DNA from: Litsea cubeba
Lineage: Eukaryota > Streptophyta > Magnoliopsida > Laurales > Lauraceae
Direction: 5' to 3'
DNA length: 64,000 nucleotides
NCBI GenBank assembly: GCA_012931725.1
Contig: CM022946.1
Location: forward strand, 54,075,194 to 54,139,193
Shown here: positions 32,696 to 43,475 of the stretch, piece after piece
How the letters are laid out: the number at the start of each line of letters is the position of its first letter
Position numbering within the stretch: the first letter of the stretch is position 1
Made by a program: the position numbers and the translations under genes
Notes under the pieces: model-generated
The model's database searches: none
What the model was told of the DNA's origin: nothing
Seen by the model: the letters and a program-made list of their open reading frames with translations, nothing else

Positions 32696-33460
32696 TGTAC
32701 GGCGAACATCACTGCAAGACATTCTTTTTTGACTGGAGAGTAGTGATGCTCTGCACCTATTAGCATGCGGCTGAGGTAATATAGAGCAGCTTCTTTTCTT
32801 TGATCATTTTCTTGCGCAAGCAGAGCTCCCAAAGAATGATCAAGGGCTCTTGTGTACAGGATGAATGGTTTTCCAGTGGTAGGAGCAGCTAACACTGGAG
32901 GTTTTGTCAGGTATGACTTGATGTCTTGGAAAGCAGCTTCACAGTCAGCATCCCAAACAAAGTTTACACCTTTTTTCATCAACCGGGAGAATGGACGGCA
33001 TTTCCCCGAAAGATTGGAGATGAACCGTCTGATGTAGGCTAATCTCCCTTGAAGCCCTTTGAGTTCTCTCAAGGTTCTTGGAGAGGGCATTTCTAGAATG
33101 GCTTTGACTTTTATGGGGTCGAGCTCTATTCCAGCTTTCCGAACTAAGAATCCGAGGAACTTACCCGACGAGACGCCGAAGAAGCATTTCAAAGGATTCA
33201 TTCGCAGTTTGTGTTTGCGAAGCCGGAGGAAGACTTCTCGAAGGTTTTCGAGATGATCTTCTTTTCTTTTGCTTTTGACGGCGAGGTCATCAACGTAACA
33301 TTCAACCGTCTTGTGCTGCATATCTTGGAATATCTTCATCATAGCCCTCTGATATGTGGCACCAGCATTTTTCAGACCAAATGGCATGACAGTGTAGCAA
33401 TACACGCCAAATGGGGTCCGAAAAGATGTATGTTTTTCATCTTCAGGATGCATCTTTATC
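32696..33460 (-). CDS. Reverse transcriptase palm and connection of Gypsy element 2
   Basis: Contains YCYTVMPFGLKNAGATYQRA, the catalytic YVDDLAVKSK, LRMNPLKCFFGVSSGKFLG and the RT-linked segment with LGALLAQENDQRKEAALYYL. A one-base deletion near 33463 separates it from FMDDFSGYI upstream, and a one-base insertion in an A run near 32695 from the RNase H block. Residues after VQKAAS in the open frame to 32560 are out of frame. Confidence 0.92.
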
Positions 33461-34481
33461 TGATGTAGCCAGAGAAATCATCCATGAATGTCATTCGCTC
33501 GAATCCACAGGTGTTATCAATCATTACCTCTGGTATGGGGAGCGGAAATTTATCTTTAGGGCATGCGCCATTCAGGTCTCTATAGTCAATACAGACCCTG
33601 ATCTGCCCATTTTTCTTTGTCACGGGGACAATGTTGGCCAACCATTCAGGATGTTGTTCCTCACGGATGAAGCCGACGCTTTTGAGTTTTTGAACTTCTT
33701 GTTCAATTTTATCCATCACATTTGGACGGAATCTTCTTTGGCCTTGCTTGACAGGCTTGATATCTTCTTGAAGATTGAGTTTGTGAACTGTTATTTTGGG
33801 GTCTAAGCCTGGCATTTCAGCGTAAGACCATGCAAAGCAATCAACGAACTCACGAAGAAAGGCGATATACTCGGGTAACTCATCATCCTTTATATTCTTG
33901 CTTATGAATACAGGACGTGGGTTATCTGGTGTTCCCAAGTCTATCTTTTGAACAGGATCTTCTGTTGGAAGGTTCGAAGGTGGTTCCTCCACAATATTTT
34001 CGGAGGCTTCCAGCTCAACGAAACCTTCTGGGGTTTCAAGGGCATTTTCAGACCAAGGTTTTGTTCCTTTCCACGGGTCTTCTTGATCGGTAATTTTCCC
34101 AAGGCTTGCTATGAGATGATCCCAATCGCCTGTTGAGACCGGGTCGAAGTAGGCTACTTCTTTTGGAGATGAGGGTTCTTCTGGGTCAGAAGACCACACG
34201 TTTGTTCCATCGGACAACTCCTCTTCATTTTCGGAGAAATCGTGCCAATTGGATGAGCTTCCTGGATCTTTGTCAGGTGACTCATCAAAGAGATATCCAG
34301 GGAGATCGATGTCTTCATGGACTTGAGATGTTGAGGCTTTGTCAGTATATTGACTTTTAAGCCTTTGTGTCAACTGTCTCAAGGGAGTGTCAGGATCATA
34401 CCCTAACCCGTGTAAAGACTTTTCTACATAGCCGTAGAGTCTCCAATCTTCCAGCTGGCTTTTGGTCAAGACGGGCCCCAA
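33456..34481 (-). CDS. RT fingers and linker of Gypsy element 2 pol
   Basis: Starts LGPVLTKSQLEDWRLYGYVE after a frameshift near 34480. A long acidic linker follows, then FAWSYAEMPGLDPKITVHKL, PEWLANIVPVTKKNGQIRVC and IDYRDLNGACPKDKFPLPIP, and it closes with FMDDFSGYI at the 33463 deletion. The length of the linker is typical of Ogre-type pol. Confidence 0.88.
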   Translation of the reverse strand: MGPVLTKSQLEDWRLYGYVEKSLHGLGYDPDTPLRQLTQRLKSQYTDKASTSQVHEDIDLPGYLFDESPDKDPGSSSNWHDFSENEEELSDGTNVWSSDPEEPSSPKEVAYFDPVSTGDWDHLIASLGKITDQEDPWKGTKPWSENALETPEGFVELEASENIVEEPPSNLPTEDPVQKIDLGTPDNPRPVFISKNIKDDELPEYIAFLREFVDCFAWSYAEMPGLDPKITVHKLNLQEDIKPVKQGQRRFRPNVMDKIEQEVQKLKSVGFIREEQHPEWLANIVPVTKKNGQIRVCIDYRDLNGACPKDKFPLPIPEVMIDNTCGFERMTFMDDFSGYIR

Positions 34482-36013
34482 TGGCGTGAGAATACTCCTT
34501 CTCCCAAACCGACTGGGTTTTGAGCTTCATAGCCCATTTTCTTCATAATAGCTTGTGCCACAGAACTGTATAAGGATAGTTGAGGCATACCTTTATTTTG
34601 GAAAGGTTCAAGCATGGAGTTTGATGAAGAAGCATCCGATCTATGGAAGAAGATTGGCTTTTCCTTTGCTGAAGTTGCTGGAACAACGAAGGAAGCTGAC
34701 GTAGGATCTTCTATGTCAGAAGTTATCTCCATTGGAGTGAGAGCAGGCTGAACTTGCTGAGTGTCAGCTTGGCTTGACGATGTGTCGTCTTCCAGCTCTG
34801 AATCCGAGTCCATGTCTTGCATGATAGATATGAAAGAGACAACAAATTTGCCCCCAGGCTTTTGCTTTGCCTTCTTCACTTTAGTTGTGATGACCAAAGG
34901 CTTTGAAGGTTTGAGGGAGATGATGAAGGGAGTTTGAAAGCTCTCTTCAGATTTACCGGAGGGTTTGTTTTCTTTCGGTGATTGTTGAGGAGCTTTGCCT
35001 TTATCTTTCTGGAGATTTTCGGCAAAGGATGCTGTGTGCTTCTCCTCTTCTTCTTTTTCACCTTCATACATCTGTGAGTCTGCGAAGTGGACTTCTTTAC
35101 CTTTAAAGGGTTTTCTGTCCGCAAAGACTCGATGTATCATGCCGTCGTCGCCAACAAACTTGATGCATTGATGTAGAGTTGAAGGGACAACACCATTCTT
35201 GTGGATCCAAGGGCGTCCGAGAAGGATGTTGTAGCATGAAGGGGTTTTTATTGCATACACTGTGACCTCAGAGATAAGATCACCGATCTGCAATTTGAAC
35301 TTGATTTTGCGGATAGGCCTTTGAGTACTCCCATCGTATCCAAAGATAGATATAGATGTGTGGCTCAGCTTGCTGGGTGGGATGCCCAACTCTTCAAGAG
35401 CCGATGTGGAGATGAGGTTGAGTGCAGAACCTGGGTCGATCTGAACTCTGTGCATAGGCATTTCCTTGATATACCCTGTGAAGTACAGGGGTCGGTTATG
35501 CCTGGTTTCTCCAAGTAGGAGGTCGTCCTTTGTGAAGGCGATGGTTGCACTGGCTGCTTTTTTAACCGAGAGGCATTTAATGCATGATTCCTTAGTTTTC
35601 TTCTTTTCTCCCTTTGAGGAGGCTTCTGAGTTTTTGACCCGGTAATCCATTTCAATTTGGAGGACTTGCGGGGCATATTTGTCGACATCCTCATTCAGCC
35701 TTTGTAATTCCGAGATGAGATTATCACGAGTGTGCGGAGACATTCGCAACAAATCTAGGATGTGCAGACGTGCAGGTATGTGCTTGAAGTGTTCAATCAA
35801 GTCATACTTGAAAGCCTCCTTAGGGCCTGCATGTTCATCATTATTGCCACTAGGGGCGCTTACAACATCTTTTCCCGAAGGATTTACATATGTAAAGGAA
35901 GATTGGTTGTAATTTTTGCGGTAGTCTCGGCCAGAGCGGGTGCCTCTACCAACTTCGAGAGCTTCTTGAGAATGGTCTTCGTTTGGAAGATTGTCTTCAA
36001 GATCAAGAGGCTG
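34466..36013 (-). CDS. Protease and G-patch-like segment of Gypsy element 2
   Basis: In frame with gag, from which it is separated only by the TGA at 36014-36016. It holds the aspartic protease: VQIDPGSALNLISTSALEEL (active site DPGS), SIFGYDGSTQRPI and YNILLGRPWIHKN. After a charged linker comes a G-patch-like MKKMGYEAQNPVGLGEG near 34500, where the frame breaks. A G-patch at this place is known from Ogre and related Tat elements. Confidence 0.87.
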   Translation of the reverse strand, partial: QPLDLEDNLPNEDHSQEALEVGRGTRSGRDYRKNYNQSSFTYVNPSGKDVVSAPSGNNDEHAGPKEAFKYDLIEHFKHIPARLHILDLLRMSPHTRDNLISELQRLNEDVDKYAPQVLQIEMDYRVKNSEASSKGEKKKTKESCIKCLSVKKAASATIAFTKDDLLLGETRHNRPLYFTGYIKEMPMHRVQIDPGSALNLISTSALEELGIPPSKLSHTSISIFGYDGSTQRPIRKIKFKLQIGDLISEVTVYAIKTPSCYNILLGRPWIHKNGVVPSTLHQCIKFVGDDGMIHRVFADRKPFKGKEVHFADSQMYEGEKEEEEKHTASFAENLQKDKGKAPQQSPKENKPSGKSEESFQTPFIISLKPSKPLVITTKVKKAKQKPGGKFVVSFISIMQDMDSDSELEDDTSSSQADTQQVQPALTPMEITSDIEDPTSASFVVPATSAKEKPIFFHRSDASSSNSMLEPFQNKGMPQLSLYSSVAQAIMKKMGYEAQNPVGLGEGVFSRHWGPS

Positions 36014-38056
36014 TCATTTTTCATTTGCTGAGGATGAATCAGCAGCAGAGTTGCCATCCTCAGTGATCGTGTTGCACGGAGCATTTTTCGGGAACAAGTC
36101 CTGAACAGCATCCAGCGACCTTTCTTCTTCGTTGACTAATTCATCATCCCAAGCATCAATGGCTGGGAATTCTTCAGTCAGGAAGGGTGTGAACTTTGAA
36201 GTCACAGTCTCAGGAGAAAAAACCTGAGAAGGTGTCATCTCAGTGAAAGTCACGTGAGACGAGGTGGCTCCAGAAGATATATTGCTAGGCGTCGCCAGAG
36301 TGTAATTGCTCTCATCAGACGATGCTTCGGAAGAGCTATAATCCCGAATTATCACATTACAGGAAGCTCTGATGGGAGACGTTGCCTGATCGGAGTCAGA
36401 CTCATCCTCGGATGTAAGAGGATCGTCTATCCAGCAATTTTCTCCATTTTCAGGAGTTAAGGGAGAATGTACCTGGTGGTCTTCAGGGACTTCAGGCTCT
36501 GGGTTGCGAAGAGGCTCGTTGACGCGTTCTTGCTCTTGTTCTAGAGCGAGTCGCTGCAAGATCCTTGCATATTCTTCAAGATCAGGCATGGGAGCCGGAT
36601 CTTCTTCTTCATCAACTCTTTGTGGCTCAACATGGTTGATTTCCACTGGAGTAATGAGAGGTGCTGAGTCAGCAGCATTTTCTTGTACAGCCTCTTGGTC
36701 TTCTTCATCATCAGACCAGGATCCTTGTGGCTGTAGGGGGTTATACCAGATTACTGGCATAAGATGAGACTCAGGAACCCATTCTTCATCGGAGAGATAT
36801 TCTCCTGTTTCAAGGGACTCCTCCCACTCATCTGTGTAGTTGGATTCGAATCCATCATCGGTGTCGCTGGACTCGTATCCATCAATGGAGAATCCAACTA
36901 CCGAATTGCAAGAGTATGATGCCTCCTGCATGGCTTCTTTGAATTCAGGTGGCATGAAATCACTGAGAGTGAATTTCCTTACCCCCTTCGAAGTCTCTGG
37001 AAGGGATGTTTTTGTTGCCTCCAGTGAAGCGGTAGAGGAAGCCTCTACCTTTTCTTTGACCTCTAGTTTTGGCTGGGTCTTCTCTTGCCGTTTGAGCTTG
37101 AGGAGATGTTTCCTAGCCTGCCTTCGCTGTTGAGCTGTAGGCTTTGTTTTCACGATCTCCCAATTTTCATCTTCCAGGAGATCGGGATGTACCCATATCG
37201 GTTGTCCGTCTGGTGTCGGGTAAGGAACCAGTTCCTCGGACGCTTGGATTGAGTTTATCACCTTGAAGGAAGTAGTGATCTTCTTCTTCGGTGATTTTGA
37301 TGTTTGTCCACATGTCACCATGTTGACGGAGGCAGGCCCATAGTTTTTGTCAAAGGTGATGACTCCGTTTTTCCACATCTCGTTTATTTTCTCTCTCACA
37401 ACGAAGCATTGATTGAGAGGATGCGAGATCATCTGGTGGTATGGACAGTACCGAGGATCGTTGGTTTTGCCAACATCACTTGGTCTTTTTGGTTCAGGCA
37501 AGGTGAGCTTGCCGTTTGCCACAAGAACCCCGAAGATTTTATCAACGTCTTCATCAAACGGGTATTTCTTCTCTACTCGTTCTTTGAAGGCATCTGAGAG
37601 TTCAGGTCTCTTACCAGCAACTTTATTTTCAGCTTTCTTTGGTGGCTGAGGAGCTGACTTGGTCTGCACATTGAGGACCTCTTTTTTCTTTGGTTTAGAG
37701 GTTGCAATGGCGGTTGGCTCTTTTCTTGATGATTTCTGACTATTGAGGTCTTTAATCACCGTTTCAGCTTCCATGGAAGCTTCTAGGAGTTCTCCCAGGT
37801 TTTTTGATTTGTTGCCGATGATCATGGAGCGGATTCTGGCCCTCATGTTGTTTCGGCAGATGTCGACTAGCGACACTTGTGGCAATACATCAGAGCATTT
37901 GTATGCCATTGCTTTCCACTTGTGAATGAAGTCATATGTTGATTCATTCTCCCCCTGTTTTAGGCTGCACAGCTGAGCCACAGTAGCGGGATGATCTTCA
38001 CCTTTGAAGTGAGTCAGGAAGCGTGTCTCGAGCATGGCCCAGTTTTGGATTGAGTC
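36014..38056 (-). CDS. Gag, C-terminal part, of Gypsy element 2
   Basis: Resumes gag after the solo-LTR insertion: DSIQNWAMLETRFLTHFKG, QGENESTYDFIHKWKAMAY, NLGELLEASMEAETVIKDL, then a linker, YCPYHQMISHPLNQCF (zinc-like Cys/His group) and long acidic stretches. It ends in TGA at 36014-36016 with the frame continuing as QPLDLEDN into the protease block, so the stop is a nonsense mutation in a single gag-pol frame. Confidence 0.88.
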   Translation of the reverse strand, partial: DSIQNWAMLETRFLTHFKGEDHPATVAQLCSLKQGENESTYDFIHKWKAMAYKCSDVLPQVSLVDICRNNMRARIRSMIIGNKSKNLGELLEASMEAETVIKDLNSQKSSRKEPTAIATSKPKKKEVLNVQTKSAPQPPKKAENKVAGKRPELSDAFKERVEKKYPFDEDVDKIFGVLVANGKLTLPEPKRPSDVGKTNDPRYCPYHQMISHPLNQCFVVREKINEMWKNGVITFDKNYGPASVNMVTCGQTSKSPKKKITTSFKVINSIQASEELVPYPTPDGQPIWVHPDLLEDENWEIVKTKPTAQQRRQARKHLLKLKRQEKTQPKLEVKEKVEASSTASLEATKTSLPETSKGVRKFTLSDFMPPEFKEAMQEASYSCNSVVGFSIDGYESSDTDDGFESNYTDEWEESLETGEYLSDEEWVPESHLMPVIWYNPLQPQGSWSDDEEDQEAVQENAADSAPLITPVEINHVEPQRVDEEEDPAPMPDLEEYARILQRLALEQEQERVNEPLRNPEPEVPEDHQVHSPLTPENGENCWIDDPLTSEDESDSDQATSPIRASCNVIIRDYSSSEASSDESNYTLATPSNISSGATSSHVTFTEMTPSQVFSPETVTSKFTPFLTEEFPAIDAWDDELVNEEERSLDAVQDLFPKNAPCNTITEDGNSAADSSSANEK

Positions 38057-38061
38057 CTCTG
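38057..38061. repeat. Target-site duplication CTCTG of the solo LTR (left)
   Basis: CTCTG before TGTAAGATCC, repeated at 41862-41866 after GAGGCGTGACA. The flanks join to continuous gag sequence (WYSTLPE to DSIQNWAM). Confidence 0.92.
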
Positions 38062-41000
38062 TGTAAGATCCCGACCCCAGTTCTTTTGTTTAGCATTGTT
38101 TTAATCGTGGTTTAGCTTGTTAAGTGAGATTTGATTTAGTTTGATCTTGTTTTTTTTTAGTTTGACCGAATTTTTCCATAACCTTGGAGATTTTGAAGAC
38201 CATTGACTTTGGTTTGACCCGGTCCATAGGATATGTATTTTTATGAGAAATTACTTTTCATTTCTAAAAATTCCGGATTTGACGTATTTTGACTCATTTG
38301 ATGAAGTCTAACAACTTTCATGTTTTGATCATTTTGATTTGATACTCAGAAATTACGTTTTTCGAGAAAAAGGGCAAAACTGACTTTTCACCCTAAATCT
38401 GTCCATGAATTTCGAAAATTCCAGAAATTGGGGAAAATATACTTTTTGGAAAGTAGATATTTCGCCGATCGTTTTTGTCTTCTTCGTCGTTTTCGTTTGG
38501 GACCCACAAATGTGAGTTTCAGCCTTGTGAAGATTGGGGGGCCCATGGGGCCCAGCCCATTTGTTCTATAAAACCACCATGGGTTCTCTTCTTTCCCTCA
38601 TTCTTCTTCTTTTCCTGCAACAAAGGGGGAGTTAGGGTTTCTCCCAGCCCCCTTTCTCTCTCCTCATGTATCCCTTCTTCTTTGATGCTAAAGGGAGATT
38701 TGAGCTTCCCATTTTCTTCTCCTCTCTCCAAGCTTTCCATAGATGCCTTTTTGCAAGAGATTTGAGCTAGGAGAGACCACCTTTCCATGCATTTCTTCTT
38801 GGTTTGAGCTTTTATAAGGTGAGCAATGGATTTCTTTCTCCAAATCTTTGTTTTCCAAACCATTTTGAAGGGTTTTGTCATTTATACAATGGGTTTTCAT
38901 GGAGTTTGGAAAATGGTTGTTTCCTAGGGCTTCTTTTGAGCTATTTTGGGGGTTTTGTAATTTTGGAGCTTGAGGCCATAAGAGGACCTTCATGGAGTGT
39001 TTTTGCATCTTCTCTTGACCAAGGCAAGTGAATTTCACAATTTAATATGATGTTCTTGTGTTTCTTGTTTAAGCTTCATGTCTTTGTCCTTATTTTGTTC
39101 AATTTTTCATGGTTTATGGATTGGCTTTGAATGAATGAAGAAAAACTATGTTTATTCCACTTATGCTATTGCTTTACATTGTATAGGAGGTTTGTCTTCA
39201 CTTTGCTCACTTTGAAAATATTAGTTTTCCTTGTGTTAAATAGTGTATTCAAAGAAAGAGAGAAAAACTTTGATCTTTAAAAGTGTTGTGTTTGATCAAT
39301 TGGTTGGATCATGGATGGTGATTTGAGGAGTTTAGAAGGTCAAGAAAGGGCCCAAATTATTGTGGAATTTTGTATGGAAGGAAAGGAATAAAAAATGATC
39401 AAAAACAATGCAAAAATGCCATTTCTGCACTGTCGGGCTGGACTGGGCAGGCCCAGTCCGCTCGAGCGACCCACTGGGCCGCTCGAGCGGACCAGGTACT
39501 GCCTGGTCCTCGCTCGAGCGACCCACTGGGCCGCTCGAGCGACCCAGCTACTGTCTGGGTCCGCTCGAGCGGACCTGGGTCCGCTCGAGCGAGCCCAGCT
39601 CAGTCTGGGCTCGGGTTCGGGCCTGGATTTGGGGATTTTTGTGGGCCAGATTTTAGGGGCTTCCTTGGGCCTGATTCAGGCCAGTCTTTGGGCCATTTTA
39701 AGATCTGATGCTGGGTCATTTTAGGGCCTGACATTGGGCTGTTTTAAAACTTGTTTGTGGACCATTAAAGGTTTAGCTTTGGGTTGTTTTAAAAATTTGT
39801 TTTGTGGGCCTGTTCGAAGTTTGTTTGGGCTGTTTTTAAGAATTGTTTTGTAGGCCATTTAAGGATTAGTTTTGGACTGTTTTTAAACTTGTTTTGTGGG
39901 CTTGATTAAGGTTGGTTTTGGATTGTTATTGAGGACTATTTTGGACGTGGATTAAGGCCAACTATGGGCCTACTTTAAAGAGTTTGGATTTACTTGTGAT
40001 GCTCGGAATTTGTGAAATGGGAATGATGTGAGAATGAGCTTATGTGAGATTATTCGGGAACCTTTCGGGTCTCAATGCGCACTTTATCATTTAAACATTA
40101 TGGATTTTCATTGGCATCAAACACATTCTTTATTAATCAATGTTTAAAGGTTTAAACGTGCATTGTGATGGTTCCTTGGTAAATCATTAAGTCATTCTCC
40201 ACTATCCATTCCATTTCAAGTCAGAAAAATGTATTTGTATTTGTATTTGTATTTGTATTTGTTTTCTTTGGTGAACTAATTTAAATAGCATCGATGATTT
40301 GTTATAAAATCATGTGGTTTTCCACGTTCGAAAGGATCGACTGTATGATTTTATACAAATCACTTTGATGTGTATTTGAACGGTTTACCATGGATATTCG
40401 TATGTTTCCTCCGATTCGATTTGAAAAGAGATTGGTGTATGTCCGTCACATTCGGGATTTTTCGATGAGACTATTGTTTTGATAAGGCTATTATTTGAAA
40501 ATAAAAACCTCGAGGCAAGACGGGGCCAGAGCTATGTGGTGCGAGCCCATGAGCCAAAGAGGCTATGATTCCGAAAACAAAACCCCGAGGCAAGACGGAG
40601 CCAGAGCTATGTGGTGTGAGCCCCTGAGCCAAAGGGATTAGTATTATGTTAGATTTGTATCGGTTTGAGTTTGAAAACTAAAGGCACCACTAGGCTAAGG
40701 CCACCTTGTCGGGCTGATCACCCGGCTTGGGATCTTTAATTCGTCCGCCAGCTGCAGCTTGGATTCTGTCTGTACCGACCATGGCAACGGTTTTATCTGC
40801 CGGTCCCATTTGTATGGCTACGGTTCTGATTTCTGATCTGCCAGTCCCATTTGTATGGCTACGGTTCTGATCCTATTTTTAGTACCACGTTCAGTGGCTA
40901 CGCTCTGTCTGCTCTTATTACTTCGGTAATAGGAGGATTTAGCTATTTGTGGTCGCCAAGGTTTTATCTGCACATTACTTTAGTTTATGATTCTTGTCGG

Positions 41001-41861
41001 TTATACTTTTTATGCTTTGATTTGTTTAATGTTTACGATATCGATCTTTATTGTATTGTCCCTACTATTCAGTTTTAAATGTATTCCCAATTATTAAATG
41101 TTTTGCTTAGTTGGTTATCTTTTCGAGACATTTATGCTTTAGAGACTGTTCGTTTATTCGTCTTGATATTTATGTTCGGTCTTCCGATCGTTTTATCGCG
41201 ATTTATTGTTATTATTGTTTAGACTCTATATTTGGTTTTACGATGATTTCGTCAGGTTTCATGTATGTTCTTTTATTTCATATTACTTGTTTATTTGCTT
41301 GCCAGACCGTCGTGTCTGACCCTTTTTGTTTGGTGCCAGTTTCTTCTCTTCCTGGTTTTAGGTGTTTGATCAGAGGAGGCGGTGGGACCGCCGGTCTAAC
41401 GTGAGAGGCTGCCCGTTGATATCATTTAGATGTCAAGTTTGGCACCGGAGTTCATATCTAACATTGAGGGTAGTATTTCTTTTAGTTGGATATATTGTTG
41501 TATGGCTTTATTAGCCTTTTTATCGGGTTTGTAATTAAGACATTTGTTAATTGAAATTTGAATATGTGGGAAATAATAGATTTGTTACTACCAGCTCAGT
41601 GTTCTATGGTTTACAATTTATGCCAGTCTGTTTATTTGATGGCTATATGAGGTTGGTTGCGTGCGACACGGAACCCGATGGCCACGGATTCCGAGTCGTA
41701 ACACCATGATTGGCTTCCGCGAAAATATACTCTGATGGTGATGAGATTTGATTGTCCTCATTCACGCGGATCTTGGGAAACATAACAAAAGTTTCAAATT
41801 TATCCCAAATTTTCGCACCCCGAGATCGGTTCGCTGCAGGTCCCGGTTTCGAGGCGTGACA
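38062..41861 (+). mobile_element. 3.8-kb solo LTR nested in gag of Gypsy element 2
   Basis: Bounded by TGTAAGATCCCGACCCC and GGTTTCGAGGCGTGACA with CTCTG duplications. These ends are like those of Tekay/Del-type chromovirus LTRs as I know them. There is a plus-strand TATA box at 38577-38583 with a CT-rich leader after it. No gag-pol, no second LTR copy, no primer site inside, so it is a solo LTR left by recombination between two LTRs. Internal repeats: six CTCGAG palindromes in 39461-39589, TATTTG x4 near 40230-40262, a 75-base direct duplication (40508-40650) and a duplicated GGTCCCATTTGTATGGCTAC (40802-40870). Confidence 0.87.
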
Positions 41862-43475
41862 CTCTGGCAGAGTGGAGTACCAATCGAAGGCCGTACCTTT
41901 TAGGGTACTTGCAAAGAGGCGGATCTTGAGTGCATCTTGATCCGCGATAGCTCCCGTCAGGATCTTGAAGTGGATGACATGCTATCTGGCTGATCCTTTC
42001 CCCGTATATGTTTGGAGAGTAGGATGCTTGAATTTGGTGGGGAACGGGACCGAGTCCATCCATAAGGGATATGGTGACTTGATCCCATGCTCCTTGAGTA
42101 TATCCTCTTCTTTTGCCTTGGCGAGGATACTGTTTATGTCCTTTTTGGTAAGGGCGCGTGACTCATTTTCTTCTCTATTTACCTCGTCGTCTTGATGATT
42201 CGGAGGAGGTTCATTGTTCGCCTGATTTTGGAAGGCGAGGAGAAGGTTTTCCATCAGAGTTTTAATCCTCTGCCGGCCCTGTTCCAACTGCTGGATGCGG
42301 GTGATCGCATCTTCTGGAGGTGGATTGTGGGGTGGTGGCTCAGAATTTGTAGCCAAGACATTCATCCTTCGTGATTCGAACGAAGAAACTGTCCTGGTGA
42401 CTGAGCTGGGGCTCATTCTTTTTGAAGAAGAGCTTGAGGAAGGATCACTCTGCTGTCCTTTGCTTGAAGGAGCAGGGGATTCTTCTAAATGTCTTCTTGT
42501 CCTTGAGACACTGCGGGTCATCGGACGTCGGACATGGATTTTTGTTGCTGATTTTTGGCGCCTTCTGGTTTTTCCAACCATATGGACGGCTGCAACTTGG
42601 TTGGGTCTTTCTTTTTCGACCCATTTGGGAGAGAGTTGAAGTGTAGGAGGCTGGGTCCTTTGCTTCTCTAGTCTCTTTTGTCTATACGACGCGCGGCGGC
42701 GTATACGACGAGCAATTTGAGCTTCGGTCAGCTCTGGCTGGGCTTTGACGATGAAGGATGTGCTCCCTCGGGCGCAGCAGCCGAGCCTGTCTTCTTTGCA
42801 GCTGGGCAAGGACAGGATGCGAACCCTGTCCTTCGCCTGTTGCAGCGAAGCTTTGAATTTTTGGAGTTCGGCCCCTGTAGAGATGAAGGGTCGAACTGCA
42901 GGTTTGTAGGCCTTAGCAGGTGCTTGTAGAGGCCTTGTGATGCATGATCTGATTTTGGGCTTGTAGGAACAAGCCGGCTCATGCTGGGTTGACTTGAGAG
43001 TCAGGTTGGAGATTAGTCTCTCCTCTTTCATGTAAGCAAGAGGGTAGAACTGGTTCTCCTTGAGTGGGGCCAGGAATGTTGGCTTGGTAGATGTTTGGGA
43101 CCTTCTTTGTTTTGGTGAAGGTCTTGGGGACCAAGTCTTAGGATAGACCTGATCGTTTGCAGGTCGAGGCTTCGTGGGGCTGCCACGGGCTTCAGGCCTT
43201 CTGGTGCTCGCCTTTGGTGTCACGGTAGTAACACGTTGAGAGGCGAGTTTCTGCTTCTTGGAGGGAGCAGTTTGTTCCTCAGGAAGTGGGAATGGTCCCA
43301 GCGTCCCAAAGACGATAGTTCGGGGAGTCGAGGTCGACCCGTAGTTCAGAGAGTTGCCGAGGGAGTTGACGCTTCGGCAGCTGATGGGGCGCTTGTAAGT
43401 GCGCGTGGTTTGCTTCTGTTGAAGCATGAGTTGGTGCTTGTTTTCATCGAAAGTAATGGTTAGTGAAGCTGCCAT
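41862..43475 (-). CDS. Gag, N-terminal part, of Gypsy element 2
   Basis: Start chosen at the ATG 43475 (MAASLTITFDENKHQLMLQQ); the open frame extends 12 codons further upstream. It is a basic, Ser/Arg/Pro-rich N-terminal region, then a coiled coil (AITRIQQLEQGRQRIKTLME), TKKDINSILAKAKEEDILKE and the beginning of the capsid domain (FPTKFKHPTLQTYTGKGSAR). TAG at 41982-41984 interrupts it, and the frame goes on as HVIHFKILTGAIADQDALKI and GTAFDWYSTLPE up to the solo LTR at 41861. The stop is a nonsense mutation. Confidence 0.82.

Noticed and set aside
38062..41861. Complete retrotransposon rather than solo LTR
   Set aside because: The terminal sequence does not recur inside, no gag, pol, primer site or purine tract is found, and a single TATA/leader layout fits one LTR.
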